This document shows, piece after piece, positions 1 to 9,173 of a stretch of DNA of 64,000 bases. This DNA is from Cognatishimia activa. GTDB taxonomy: Bacteria > Pseudomonadota > Alphaproteobacteria > Rhodobacterales > Rhodobacteraceae. The stretch covers positions 40,819 to 104,818 of the forward strand of contig NZ_CYTO01000007.1 of the NCBI RefSeq assembly GCF_001458335.1, written 5' to 3'. A program made the translations under genes and the position numbers. Numbering within the stretch: the stretch's first letter is position 1; each line of letters begins with the position of its first letter. The notes under the pieces were generated by a model, which saw only the letters and a list, made by a program, of their open reading frames with translations, was not told the origin of the DNA and did no database searches.

Positions 1-303
1 AAGAAACTAGAAATTGGGGATGTCTGGCTCGCGTGCCTCGACCCAAAGTCCTACAATCAAACCATGATTTCGCTCCTAGACCATGCGTTTGAGAATGCGC
101 GCGCCAACACGGTGCAAATCAAAGCGGTGACTTCAAACACCGCTCTTCGTGCGCGGATTGAGAACTTAGGTGCTTCCTTGGACGGCGTCCTACGCAACGA
201 AATAATTGCGAAAAACGGCGAGCCTCAGGACGTGGCCCTTTACTCCATTATCAAAACGGAGTGGCCGGAAATTTCAAAATCGATTTGCGCCAAACTGCTT
301 TGA
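1..303 (+). CDS. GNAT-family acetyltransferase, C-terminal fragment
   Basis: The frame is open from the first base of the window to a TGA at 301-303, so this is the 3' part of a gene beginning upstream. The visible 100 residues resemble the second half of a RimJ/RimL-type GNAT acetyltransferase: a helix rich in small residues (FENARANTVQIKAV), an NTALRARIENLGA segment typical of the acetyl-CoA pyrophosphate-binding helix, and a final strand with DVALYSII. The family transfers an acetyl group from acetyl-CoA to an amine; the substrate cannot be told from this piece. An internal ATG at 64 would drop part of the fold and is not taken as the start. It precedes tauR in the same direction with a 113-bp gap, so co-transcription is possible but not shown. 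Confidence 0.7.
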   Translation, partial: KKLEIGDVWLACLDPKSYNQTMISLLDHAFENARANTVQIKAVTSNTALRARIENLGASLDGVLRNEIIAKNGEPQDVALYSIIKTEWPEISKSICAKLL

Positions 304-416
304 ATTCCGGCGCTTAAATTCTGTGCACGGTATCCATAAATCTAAGCAGGTAAATTGAATTCACCGGCCAATAGTGCCAGTATCACCCCGAAATCAGTCC
401 AGATAGGCGGACAGTC

Positions 417-1874
417 ATGTCGATCTCTGTTGATACTTTCTTTCTGAATCCACAGTTTCAGGGGACTCTACAGTCGCAGATTCAGCAGATGATTGCGGAA
501 GGCATTCTGTCTGGTCGTTTCCGACAGGGTGAGAAGCTCCCGTCCTCCAGAAAACTGGCTTCGCACCTAGGTGTCAGCCGTATCACTGTGACGCTGGCCT
601 ATACCGAACTGCTTGCAAACGACTACCTAACCTCTCGTGGTCGTTCAGGATATTTCGTCTCTGAAAATGCGCCCGAGCCACCACCATTCACCAATATTCG
701 TCAAAGCGGAGACACTGTGGATTGGAGCCGAGCGATCGGTCGAAAATACACAGGTGGCGACACGCCGCGAAAACCATTGGATTGGTCCAGCTATCGCTAT
801 CCGTTCATTTACGGACAGACTGACAGCGGTCTATTTGACCACGCCAACTGGCGGCTTTGTGCCATCCAAGCCCTTGGGCAAAAGGACTTTTCCGCGCTCA
901 CGACAGATTACTGCGACCTAGAGGATGAGCGGCTTGTAGAATTCATCGTGCGCCATACGTTGCCCCGCCGTGGGATCGTTGCACGCCCCGACGAAGTGCT
1001 GATTACGGTTGGCGCGCAGAACGCCCTTTGGCTGACCGCGCAGGTTTTGCTAACGCAGCGTCGTACGGCGGCAATAGAAGACCCCTGCTACCACGCGCTA
1101 CGGGATATTCTTACGCAATCTCGCTGTCATCTCGCCCCACTGCCTGTGGATAGAGATGGGCTACCGCCTGAAGCAATTCCGCCAGAAACCGATGTCATTT
1201 TCACCACGCCAAGCCACCAGTGCCCGACCACCGCAACCATGCCCATGGGTCGGCGCGAAGCGCTATTGAAACGCGCGCGCGAACTCGACGCGCTCATCGT
1301 GGAAGACGACTACGAGTTCGAAATGTCTTTCCTCAACGCCCCATCTCCGGCGCTTAAGTCGTTGGATAAGGATGGGCGAGTGATCTATGTAGGCAGCTTT
1401 TCAAAGTCGATTTTTCCGGGGCTAAGGCTCGGTTATTTGGTTGGCGCTGAAAGCTTCATCCGAGAAGCCCGCGCATTGCGTGCATCTGTACTGCGCCACC
1501 CACCTGGTCACACGATGCGCACAGCCGCGTATTTTCTCTCGCTCGGGCATTACGACGCTTCGATTCGTCGGTTGAGAATCGCTTTGAAAGAGCGAAGCGA
1601 AGCGATGCATGAAGCCATTCAAGAACATGGACTCAACATCTGGGGCCAAGGTGCGCATGGTGGAAGCTCCTTCTGGATGCGCGCGCCAAACGGCACCGAT
1701 ACAAACAAGCTTGCGGAAAAATTAAAGCAAGACGGGGTTCTGATCGAACCGGGTAAACCCTACTTTTTTGGCCAAAATAGGCCCCGTGAGTTTTACAGAC
1801 TGGCTTACTCCTCTATTCCGGCGGATCGGATTTCCAAAGGAATCCAGCTAATTGCCAACGTTTTAAACGTCTAG
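417..1874 (+). CDS. tauR: MocR/GntR-type regulator TauR (taurine/sulfonate catabolism)
   Basis: A 485-residue MocR-family protein. An N-terminal GntR winged helix-turn-helix (about residues 15-80, with GEKLPSSRKLASHLGVSR) is fused to a fold-type I aminotransferase-like domain (about 115-480). The PLP lysine is visible as K330 in SFSKSIFPGLRLGY. In Rhodobacter, TauR activates taurine genes including xsc, and this copy lies directly upstream of xsc in the same orientation, which supports the name. The ATG at 417 follows AGGCGGA. A 258-bp gap separates it from xsc and holds a direct-repeat operator candidate. The function as activator of xsc is inferred from family and position; other MocR proteins (PdxR, GabR) share the fold, but their target genes are not nearby. 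Confidence 0.85.
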   Translation: MSISVDTFFLNPQFQGTLQSQIQQMIAEGILSGRFRQGEKLPSSRKLASHLGVSRITVTLAYTELLANDYLTSRGRSGYFVSENAPEPPPFTNIRQSGDTVDWSRAIGRKYTGGDTPRKPLDWSSYRYPFIYGQTDSGLFDHANWRLCAIQALGQKDFSALTTDYCDLEDERLVEFIVRHTLPRRGIVARPDEVLITVGAQNALWLTAQVLLTQRRTAAIEDPCYHALRDILTQSRCHLAPLPVDRDGLPPEAIPPETDVIFTTPSHQCPTTATMPMGRREALLKRARELDALIVEDDYEFEMSFLNAPSPALKSLDKDGRVIYVGSFSKSIFPGLRLGYLVGAESFIREARALRASVLRHPPGHTMRTAAYFLSLGHYDASIRRLRIALKERSEAMHEAIQEHGLNIWGQGAHGGSSFWMRAPNGTDTNKLAEKLKQDGVLIEPGKPYFFGQNRPREFYRLAYSSIPADRISKGIQLIANVLNV

Positions 1875-2132
1875 CATCCTCAGAAAAATAGCCGGCAGAA
1901 AACGTCCAACTGCAACAGCGTTTAGAATCAAACGCACACGTCTCGAATGAGCCGGCCGGGGCTACGCCGCCACGCCCATTCGCTTGCATTCCCAAATTGA
2001 TTCAAATTCGGAAAATTTTCCATCTGGACTTACCCCGGACGAAAATTTGGGGCTACTGGCACTATTCACGAGAGCCTAGTCTTAGTCAGCCCGAGCACTG
2101 CTCGTACTTTTTCGTTCTCAGGAGACGACCCC
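1875..2132 (+). promoter_or_regulatory. tauR-xsc intergenic region with candidate TauR operator
   Basis: Two similar hexamers, CTGGAC at 2024-2029 and CCGGAC at 2035-2040, start 11 bp apart, one helical turn, as expected for a MocR dimer reading direct repeats. From memory, the Rhodobacter TauR box is CTGGACYTAA; the first copy here reads CTGGACTTAC. A perfect 12-bp palindrome GGAAAATTTTCC sits just upstream at 2010-2021. A small hairpin (GCGTTT 1918-1923 with AAACGC 1930-1935) lies behind tauR without a T-run. An SD-like CAGGAGAC precedes the xsc ATG. Confidence 0.6.
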
Positions 2133-3902
2133 ATGAAGATGACAACCGAAGAAGCATTCGTAAAAGTGCTTCAGATGCATGGTATCGACAATGCTTTTGG
2201 CATTATCGGTTCCGCTATGATGCCAATTTCCGACCTGTTCCCAGCAGCAGGTATCAAATTCTTTGACTGCGCGCACGAATGCAACGCAGGCATGATGGCT
2301 GACGGCTACACGCGCGCAACTGGCAAGATGTCCATGATGGTTGCACAAAACGGCCCTGGCATCACATCCCTCGTCACTCCGATCAAGACAGCTTACTGGA
2401 ACCACACTCCACTGCTGATCGTGACACCTCAGGCTGCAAACAAAACCATCGGCCAAGGCGGCTTCCAGGAAGTAGAGCAAATGGCTCTGCTGGAAGATAT
2501 GGTTGCTTATCAGGAAGAAGTGCGTGACCCGACCCGTATGGCGGAAGTGCTGAACCGCGTGATCCTGCAAGCCAAGCGCGCATCCGCGCCGGCACAAATC
2601 AACGTGCCACGCGACTTCTGGACACAAGTCATCGACATCGAGCTGCCAGCGGTTGTTGAATTCGAGCGCCCACAAGGCGGCGAAGACGCGGTTAAGAAAG
2701 CGGCTGAGCTGCTGTCTAACGCTAAATTCCCTGTAATCCTGAACGGCGCTGGCGTTGTTCTGGGTGACGCGATTGGCGACTCCGCAGAACTGGCCGAGCG
2801 TCTGACCGCACCAGTCTGCGTTGGCTACCAGCATAACGACGCCTTCCCAGGTTCACACCCGCTGTTTGCTGGCCCTCTGGGCTACAACGGCTCCAAAGCC
2901 GGCATGGAACTGATCGCGAAAGCGGACGTTGTTCTGGCTCTGGGTACTCGCTTGAACCCATTCTCCACGCTGCCAGGTTACGGAATCGACTACTGGCCAA
3001 AAGACGCGAAGATCATTCAGGTTGATATCAACCCAGATCGCATTGGTCTGACCAAGCCAGTGACCGTTGGCATCGTTGGCGACGCGAAGAAAGTGGCACA
3101 AGGTATCCTGTCACAGCTCTCCGGCACTGCAGGTGACGAAGGCCGCGAAGCGCGCAAAAACACCATCGCAGATGCGAAATCCTCTTGGGCGCAGCAGCTG
3201 ACTTCCATGGACCACGAAGACGACGATCCAGGCACAACTTGGAACGAACGTGCACGTGGTCGTGAGCCAGAAAAGATGTCCCCACGTATGGCATGGCGCG
3301 CGATCCAAGCGTCTCTGCCAAAAGACGCGATCATCTCTTCTGACATCGGCAACAACTGCGCGATCGGTAACGCATATCCATCCTTTGAGGATGGCCGCAA
3401 ATACCTCGCGCCTGGTCTGTTCGGCCCATGTGGCTACGGCTTCCCAGCGATCTGTGGCGCGAAAGTTGGCTGCCCAGACACTCCAGTTGTTGGCTTCGCA
3501 GGCGACGGCGCCTTCGGCATCTCTATGAACGAAATGGTGTCTGTGAACCGTGATGATTGGCCACCAATCACCATGATCATCTTCCGCAACTACCAGTGGG
3601 GCGCAGAGAAGCGTAACACCACGCTTTGGTTTGACGACAACTTTGTTGGCACCGAGCTGTCGCAGGAAGTGTCCTATGCTGGCATCGCGAAAGCATGTGG
3701 CGTGCACGGTGTCGCGGTTTCCACAATGGAAGACCTGACAGGCGAACTGGCCAAAGCGGTAAAGCGCCAGATGGAAGATAAAGAAACCACCTTTATCGAA
3801 ATCCTGCTGAACCAAGAGCTGGGTGAGCCTTTCCGTCGCGACGCGATGAAAAAGCCGGTCTCTGTTGCGGGCATCAGCCGCGAAGACATGCGCGCTCAAT
3901 AA
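2133..3902 (+). CDS. xsc: Sulfoacetaldehyde acetyltransferase
   Basis: A 589-residue thiamine-diphosphate enzyme that converts sulfoacetaldehyde and phosphate to acetyl phosphate and sulfite, the central desulfonation step of taurine and other C2-sulfonate breakdown in the cytoplasm. The ThDP features are visible: the activating glutamate E49 in CAHECNAGMMADGYTRATG and the GDG diphosphate motif at residues 457-459 in FAGDGAFGISMNEM. Length matches the Xsc family, and the next gene is pta, which consumes the product. Codon use is strongly biased (Leu CTG and Pro CCA dominate), unlike the soe genes downstream, suggesting very high expression. This bias also opens long antisense frames that are not genes. 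An acetolactate synthase is the main alternative, but the tauR/pta/soe context favours Xsc. Confidence 0.95.
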   Translation: MKMTTEEAFVKVLQMHGIDNAFGIIGSAMMPISDLFPAAGIKFFDCAHECNAGMMADGYTRATGKMSMMVAQNGPGITSLVTPIKTAYWNHTPLLIVTPQAANKTIGQGGFQEVEQMALLEDMVAYQEEVRDPTRMAEVLNRVILQAKRASAPAQINVPRDFWTQVIDIELPAVVEFERPQGGEDAVKKAAELLSNAKFPVILNGAGVVLGDAIGDSAELAERLTAPVCVGYQHNDAFPGSHPLFAGPLGYNGSKAGMELIAKADVVLALGTRLNPFSTLPGYGIDYWPKDAKIIQVDINPDRIGLTKPVTVGIVGDAKKVAQGILSQLSGTAGDEGREARKNTIADAKSSWAQQLTSMDHEDDDPGTTWNERARGREPEKMSPRMAWRAIQASLPKDAIISSDIGNNCAIGNAYPSFEDGRKYLAPGLFGPCGYGFPAICGAKVGCPDTPVVGFAGDGAFGISMNEMVSVNRDDWPPITMIIFRNYQWGAEKRNTTLWFDDNFVGTELSQEVSYAGIAKACGVHGVAVSTMEDLTGELAKAVKRQMEDKETTFIEILLNQELGEPFRRDAMKKPVSVAGISREDMRAQ

Positions 3903-3927
3903 CTCGGTACAGGCAAGGACGGCATCT

Positions 3928-4935
3928 ATGACACTTCTCCCTCAGGAGCTGCTGAAATCTAAAGCGCCGTCCAGCCGCCCAGTTATTTCCCTATGCGAAG
4001 GCAGTGATCCCCGCATCGTTGCGGGGGCGCTGGCCGCCCATCAGGCCGATTTGGCCAACGTTATTCTCGTCGGTGACGCTGACGCTGTCCGCGCAGAGCT
4101 TTCCAGCCAAGGTGCGTCTGAAAGCGAAGGTGTTCAGGTCCATGATCCACTGACGTCTCCCCTCACCTCTAAATTTGCCGCCGAGTACCACGACCTGCGC
4201 AAGCACAAAGGCGTTGACGAAGCCAAGGCTTTGACCGCCGTGCAAACACCCGTGGTTTATGCTGCAATGCTGGTCCGGCTAGGCCATGCAACGGGCACTG
4301 TTGGTGGCGCAGTATTGACCACCGGGGACATCGTGCGCAGTGCGATCCAAGTCATCGGCATGCACAAAGACGCCGCGATGGTGTCGAGCTTCTTCTTAAT
4401 GTACCCACCCAAGAACGCCACGAATGGTGCGCGGGCCATGCTTTATTCCGACTGTGGTTTGGTGATCGATCCATCTGCTCAGGAGCTCTCAGAGATCGCC
4501 AAGGCGTCTTCCAAATCCTGTCGAGCGCTTCTGGAAACCGAACCCAAAATCGGCTTCCTGAGCTTCTCAACCAAGGGCAGCGCGAAACATACTGCTGTCA
4601 GCAAAGTCGCTGAAGGCCTGGCGCTTTTTAAAGAAACCGCTCCTGACATTGAAGCTGATGGTGAGTTCCAATTTGACGCCGCGTTCGTGCCTTCCGTAGG
4701 CGAACGCAAAGCGCCCGGATCAAGCGTCGCGGGACATGCCAATGTCATGATCTTCCCCAACCTTGATGCGGGCAACATTGGCTACAAAATCACCCAGCGT
4801 TTGGGTGGCTATATGGCCATTGGCCCTGTCATGCAGGGGCTCGCCAAACCCGCCAACGACCTCTCACGAGGCTGCATCGCAGAAGATGTCACTGAAATGA
4901 TTGCGGTGACCGCCCTGCAATCTCTCAATCAATAG
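3928..4935 (+). CDS. pta: Phosphate acetyltransferase (short, Xsc-linked Pta)
   Basis: A 335-residue enzyme of the phosphate acetyl/butyryl transferase family, turning acetyl phosphate from Xsc plus CoA into acetyl-CoA. This is the short catalytic-domain form without the N-terminal DRTGG region of enterobacterial Pta. Typical segments are seen: EGSDPRIVAGALAA near the N-terminus, VGGAVLTTGDIVRSAIQ in the middle, and DAGNIGYKITQRLGG and IGPVMQGLAKPANDLSRG near the end. The ATG at 3928 is chosen because AAGGA lies just upstream; an earlier in-frame ATG at 3865 would overlap xsc by 38 bp. It starts 25 bp after xsc, so the two are almost surely one transcript. Confidence 0.93.
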   Translation: MTLLPQELLKSKAPSSRPVISLCEGSDPRIVAGALAAHQADLANVILVGDADAVRAELSSQGASESEGVQVHDPLTSPLTSKFAAEYHDLRKHKGVDEAKALTAVQTPVVYAAMLVRLGHATGTVGGAVLTTGDIVRSAIQVIGMHKDAAMVSSFFLMYPPKNATNGARAMLYSDCGLVIDPSAQELSEIAKASSKSCRALLETEPKIGFLSFSTKGSAKHTAVSKVAEGLALFKETAPDIEADGEFQFDAAFVPSVGERKAPGSSVAGHANVMIFPNLDAGNIGYKITQRLGGYMAIGPVMQGLAKPANDLSRGCIAEDVTEMIAVTALQSLNQ

Positions 4936-5004
4936 CGACAGTTTTTACTTGCTCAACAGGCCAAACTCCCGCCATCTGAACCAATCTCAGGAAGAAAGTT
5001 CTAA

Positions 5005-5262
5005 ATGAACGCGCAAAAGGACAAAATTGATCTACACAGCCCGCCTGAACGCGGAAATGTAGACTTGCACCTGAATGCGCGTTTAACGGCAAATATTCAA
5101 CGCCAATCATATGACATCTCAGCTCCAGAACCAGTTTACCGGACCGAGCAAAGATACAGGATTGATACACACGCGACCCTCGCGAATGCGATTCGCACAT
5201 TTGCAAAGAGCATTTACTCCATCACAGGTCAGCACCTTCAAAGGATTTTATCCCCGCAATGA
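5005..5262 (+). CDS. Small hypothetical protein in the sulfonate cluster
   Basis: An 85-codon frame between pta and the exporter, in a stretch that would otherwise be a 323-bp gap. AGGAAG lies about 10 bp before the ATG, and its TGA (5260-5262) overlaps the exporter ATG (5259) as ATGA, the usual sign of coupled translation. The product is polar, without a signal peptide or membrane segment, and has a basic-amphipathic C-terminal half (ANAIRTFAKSIYSITGQHL). It is not recognised as any family. It could be a real small protein, or a leader whose translation merely couples the exporter to the upstream message. A competing frame at 5111-5446 runs into the exporter in another frame and is less likely. 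Confidence 0.5.
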   Translation: MNAQKDKIDLHSPPERGNVDLHLNARLTANIQRQSYDISAPEPVYRTEQRYRIDTHATLANAIRTFAKSIYSITGQHLQRILSPQ

Positions 5263-6290
5263 ACGCTTCAATTTCGCTAAAATCCCAGCGTTTTGCCAGG
5301 ACCAAAGATCAAATCAGACTCCTGTTCCCGGGCGTGATCCTATCGATCATGGTTGCCGTCGCAGCAAAGTTCCTATCAGAGCATTATGCGACCCCTGCGA
5401 TGCTGCTCGCGCTCTTGCTTGGCATCGCTGTGAGCTTCCTTTCTGAAGAAGGCAAGGCCGTCGAAGGTATCGGCTTCTCTGCGCGCACTTTGCTGCGCTT
5501 AGGGGTCGCGTTTCTGGGTGTGCGTATTTCCGTCGACCTCATCGCCGGTCTTGGCGCAGAGCTGATTTTCCTAGTGGTGTTCGGCGTGATCGCCACCATC
5601 GGCTTTGGTTTTATTTTCGGCCCGATGTTCAATAGCAAATGGCGGTTTTCCTTCCTGACGGCTGGATCGGTAGCGATCTGCGGGGCATCCGCCGCAATGG
5701 CGATCAGTGCGATCCTGCCGAAAGACGAGCGCTCTGAGGAGCGCCTCATCTTCACAGTGATGGGCGTCACCGTACTCTCCACCATCGCGATGATCGTTTA
5801 CCCAATTCTTGTCAACTGGCTCGAACTTACAGAGCTGCAAGGCGGCGTTTTCCTTGGCGGCACTATCCACGACGTCGCGCAAGTGGTTGGCGCGGGCTTC
5901 TCAATCTCTGAGGCAACAGGTGACACAGCAACCTTGGTCAAACTGATCCGCGTCGCGATGTTAGCACCCGTCGTCTTGATCGCCTCAATCTTGATCCGCA
6001 ACTACAGCGAAGAGCCTGTGGACGGCAAACGCCCACCGATCCTGCCAGCTTTTGTAGTCGGTTTCCTAGTTCTGGCAGGCCTCAACTCGTTTCACGTCAT
6101 CCCAGAGTTTGTTGCTGAATTCCTCAGCAACACATCACGTTGGCTCCTGCTGGTCGCCATCGCAGCTGTGGGCATGAAAACAAACCTAAAACAAGTTCTC
6201 TCAGTCGGTGGATATGCCATCGCACTGATCTGCCTCGAAACAATCTTCATTGCAGCCCTCATTCTCGCGGGGATCAAACTGCTCACGTAG
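5259..6290 (+). CDS. YeiH-family putative sulfate/sulfite exporter
   Basis: A 343-residue polytopic membrane protein of the PF03601 (YeiH, conserved hypothetical 698) family with about ten hydrophobic segments. Conserved features include GIGFSARTLLRLGVAFLGVR, GSVAICGASAAMAISAIL and GGTIHDVAQVVGAGFSIS. Members linked to sulfonate catabolism (called TauZ, SuyZ or CuyZ in Paracoccus and relatives) are proposed to export the sulfate or sulfite released from the carbon skeleton. The position between xsc-pta and soeABC supports that job. Its start overlaps the stop of the small upstream frame. The exported species is inferred, not shown. Confidence 0.82.
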   Translation: MNASISLKSQRFARTKDQIRLLFPGVILSIMVAVAAKFLSEHYATPAMLLALLLGIAVSFLSEEGKAVEGIGFSARTLLRLGVAFLGVRISVDLIAGLGAELIFLVVFGVIATIGFGFIFGPMFNSKWRFSFLTAGSVAICGASAAMAISAILPKDERSEERLIFTVMGVTVLSTIAMIVYPILVNWLELTELQGGVFLGGTIHDVAQVVGAGFSISEATGDTATLVKLIRVAMLAPVVLIASILIRNYSEEPVDGKRPPILPAFVVGFLVLAGLNSFHVIPEFVAEFLSNTSRWLLLVAIAAVGMKTNLKQVLSVGGYAIALICLETIFIAALILAGIKLLT

Positions 6291-6314
6291 ACGCCAACAA
6301 AAAACGGAAGCCAG

Positions 6315-9131
6315 ATGACCTTCAAGCAACCGACCATCGACACATCCCCAAAGGTCTCGGACGAGATAAAAAAAACCACGTGTTATATGTGCGCCTGCCG
6401 CTGCGGCATCAACGTGCACATGAAAGATGGCAAAGTTGCGTATATCGAAGGCAACCGCGATCATCCGGTGAACCAGGGCGTGCTCTGCGCCAAAGGCTCT
6501 GCCGGGATTATGCAGGTCAACGCACCGTCCCGCCTGCGTGCGCCACTCAAACGCGTCGGTCCGCGCGGCTCTGGTGAGTTTGAAGAGATCAGCTGGGACG
6601 AAGCGCTGGATATGGCGGTCGGCCTTTTGCAGCCCCTGCGCGAGAACAACCCCGAGAAGTTGGCGTTCTTTACGGGGCGCGATCAATCGCAATCCTTCAC
6701 AGGTTTCTGGGCGCAAAACTTCGGCACACCTAACTTCGCGGCCCATGGCGGGTTCTGTTCCGTCAACATGGCTGCGGGCGGCATTTACACTATGGGCGGA
6801 GCCTTCTGGGAGTTCGGCCAGCCCGACTGGGACCGCGCCAAGCTCTTCATGATTTTCGGCGTCGCAGAAGACCACGACAGCAACCCGATCAAAATGGGCA
6901 TCGGCAAGATCAAAGGGCGCGGCGGCAAAGTCATTGGCGTGAACCCCGTGCGCTCTGGCTACAATGCGGTCGCTGACGAGTGGGTGGGCATTACACCCGG
7001 TACCGATGGGCTGTTTATCCTTTCGATGGTGCATGAGTTGATGAAAGCCGGCAAAATCGACCTTGATTATCTTGCTCAATTCACCAACGCGCCGGTTCTC
7101 ATCGACCCTGACACAGGCCTTTTCCTGCGGGATGACGATGACAAACCACTAGTGATGGACCAGGTCACCGGAAAACTCACTGCATTTGACAAGAAAGGGG
7201 TCCGCCCCAACCTCGCAGCCACATATCGCAATGCAGGCAAGACCCACAGGACCGTTATGGCCTTGATGGCCGAGAAGTATCTGGATCCGCAATATGCACC
7301 GGAAGCGGTGGCGGAAGCCTGTGGCGTGCCTGCAAAGAAAATCAAAGCAATTGCCGCCGAACTCGCACGCGTCGCCTTTGAAGAAAGCTTTGAGCTGGAC
7401 CAATCATGGACGGATTTCCGTGGCGAGACGCATGACAAAATGGTCGGCCGCCCCGTCGCCATGCATGCCATGCGCGGGATCTCGGCCCACTCCAACGGGT
7501 TCCAAACCTGCCGTGCGCTGCACGTTCTGCAGATCCTTCTTGGCACCGTCGAAGTCCCCGGCGGCTTCCGCTTTAAGCCGCCTTACCCAAAGCCAGTCGA
7601 AGAGCACCCGCGTCCTCACGGCAAGGTCACCTGTGGTTCGCCACTAGACGGCCCCCATCTCGGCTTCACCCGAGGCCCAGAAGACCTCATGCTGAAGGAA
7701 GACGGCAGCCCGATCCGCATCGACAAAGCCTTTACATGGGACAACCCCATGTCGAGCCACGGGTTGATGCATATGGTGATCTCTAATGCCCACGCGGGTG
7801 ACCCGTACAAGATCGATACCCTTTTCATGTACATGGCGAATATGTCGTGGAACTCATCGATGAACACCCGCGGCGTGATCGAAATGCTCACGGACAAAGA
7901 TGAGGACGGGAATTACGTGATCCCTAATATCATCTACTCCGATGCTTACAGTTCTGAGATGGTTGCCTATGCGGACCTGATCCTGCCCGACACGACATAT
8001 CTTGAGCGTCACGACTGTATCTCTTTGCTGGATCGCCCGATCTGCGAGGCGGATGGCGCGGCCGATGCAATCCGCTGGCCGGTGATTGAGCCAGACCGCG
8101 AAGTTCGTGGTTTCCAAACCACGCTGGTCCATTTGGCAAACCGGTTGGGCATGCAAGGCTTCGTCCATGAAGACGGCTCTCCTAAGTGGGAAGACTACGC
8201 CGACTATATCGTCAACCACGAACGCAAGCCCGGCATTGGCCCGCTGGCAGGTTTCCGAGGCGAAAACGGCGACAAAGTTGGCCGCGGCGAGGTGAACCCT
8301 AACCAACTTGAAAAGTATATCGAGAATGGCGGTTTCTTTGTGGAGCACATCCCAGAAGAGGCCAAATACTACAAACCGTGGAACATGGCCTATCAAAACT
8401 GGGCCGTGGGCATGGGGATCTACGATGCCCCGGCTCCGTACCTATTTCAGCTCTACTCAGAGCCCATGCGCAAATTCCAACGGGCTGCCGAAGGTCATGG
8501 CGATCGCCAACCGCCAGAGAATATGCGAGAGCGCGTCAAACGCGTCATGGATCCGCTGCCGATTTGGTACGAGCCGTTTGAGGATCGCGAAATTGATCTC
8601 GAGGAATACCCGATCCACGCCCTCACACAGCGCCCAATGGCGATGTATCACTCCTGGGGCACGCAAAACGCATGGCTCCGTCAGTTGCATGGCACCAACC
8701 CGCTTTATCTCCCAACCAAACTTTGGGAACAGCATGGGTTCAAAGAGGGTGACTGGGCAAAGGTCACATCAACCCACGGAACCATCACAGTGCCTGTTGC
8801 GCTGCAAGAAGCGCTCAATGACAACACCGTTTGGACTTGGAACGCGATTGGCAAACGCAAAGGCGCCTGGGCGCTTGACGAAAACGCACCAGAAGCAAAA
8901 CAGGGCTTCCTGCTCAATCACCTCATCCACGAGCTTCTGCCCGGCAAAGATGACGGAATGCGCATTTCCAATTCGGACCCAATTACCGGTCAAGCCGCTT
9001 GGTTCGACCTGCGCGTGAAGATCGAAAAAGTCGACGCGCCGCAGAATGAACAAACCAGCCCGGACTTACCCCCAATCAAGTCCCCTGTCGGCAAAGGTCC
9101 AGAAAAACTGAAATGGAAGGTTGGCCAATGA
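6315..9131 (+). CDS. soeA: Sulfite dehydrogenase SoeABC, molybdopterin subunit
   Basis: A 938-residue DMSO-reductase-family molybdoenzyme. The N-terminal [4Fe-4S] site is C23, C26, C30 and C58 (CYMCACRC, then GVLCAKG). A likely molybdenum ligand is C148 in GGFCSVNMAAGG. The C-terminal molydopterin-dinucleotide-binding domain begins around residue 770 (YPIHALTQRPMAMYHSWG). There is no twin-arginine signal, so the catalytic side faces the cytoplasm, as described for SoeABC of Allochromatium and Ruegeria, which oxidises sulfite to sulfate and passes electrons to quinone. Placement with soeB, soeC and xsc supports sulfite as substrate. Related polysulfide or thiosulfate reductases share the architecture but usually carry a Tat signal. 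Confidence 0.9.
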   Translation: MTFKQPTIDTSPKVSDEIKKTTCYMCACRCGINVHMKDGKVAYIEGNRDHPVNQGVLCAKGSAGIMQVNAPSRLRAPLKRVGPRGSGEFEEISWDEALDMAVGLLQPLRENNPEKLAFFTGRDQSQSFTGFWAQNFGTPNFAAHGGFCSVNMAAGGIYTMGGAFWEFGQPDWDRAKLFMIFGVAEDHDSNPIKMGIGKIKGRGGKVIGVNPVRSGYNAVADEWVGITPGTDGLFILSMVHELMKAGKIDLDYLAQFTNAPVLIDPDTGLFLRDDDDKPLVMDQVTGKLTAFDKKGVRPNLAATYRNAGKTHRTVMALMAEKYLDPQYAPEAVAEACGVPAKKIKAIAAELARVAFEESFELDQSWTDFRGETHDKMVGRPVAMHAMRGISAHSNGFQTCRALHVLQILLGTVEVPGGFRFKPPYPKPVEEHPRPHGKVTCGSPLDGPHLGFTRGPEDLMLKEDGSPIRIDKAFTWDNPMSSHGLMHMVISNAHAGDPYKIDTLFMYMANMSWNSSMNTRGVIEMLTDKDEDGNYVIPNIIYSDAYSSEMVAYADLILPDTTYLERHDCISLLDRPICEADGAADAIRWPVIEPDREVRGFQTTLVHLANRLGMQGFVHEDGSPKWEDYADYIVNHERKPGIGPLAGFRGENGDKVGRGEVNPNQLEKYIENGGFFVEHIPEEAKYYKPWNMAYQNWAVGMGIYDAPAPYLFQLYSEPMRKFQRAAEGHGDRQPPENMRERVKRVMDPLPIWYEPFEDREIDLEEYPIHALTQRPMAMYHSWGTQNAWLRQLHGTNPLYLPTKLWEQHGFKEGDWAKVTSTHGTITVPVALQEALNDNTVWTWNAIGKRKGAWALDENAPEAKQGFLLNHLIHELLPGKDDGMRISNSDPITGQAAWFDLRVKIEKVDAPQNEQTSPDLPPIKSPVGKGPEKLKWKVGQ

Positions 9132-9173
9132 CAACTGCATCCTTCATTCACCTTTGTAAAAATACTCTGGGGT

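Noticed and set aside
1918..1935. GCGTTT-AGAATC-AAACGC hairpin after tauR as terminator
   Set aside because: Stem is short and not followed by T residues; mentioned only within the intergenic entry.
2118..3899. Long antisense frames (238 and 262 codons) opposite xsc
   Set aside because: Shadow frames of a highly biased gene with no ribosome-binding site or protein-like pattern.
5111..5446. 111-codon frame overlapping the exporter start
   Set aside because: It runs out of frame into a clear membrane protein gene; the 85-codon frame with the ATGA overlap is the better candidate.
7854..8396. 180-codon antisense frame in soeA
   Set aside because: Lies inside a well-defined molybdoenzyme and shows no independent gene signals.
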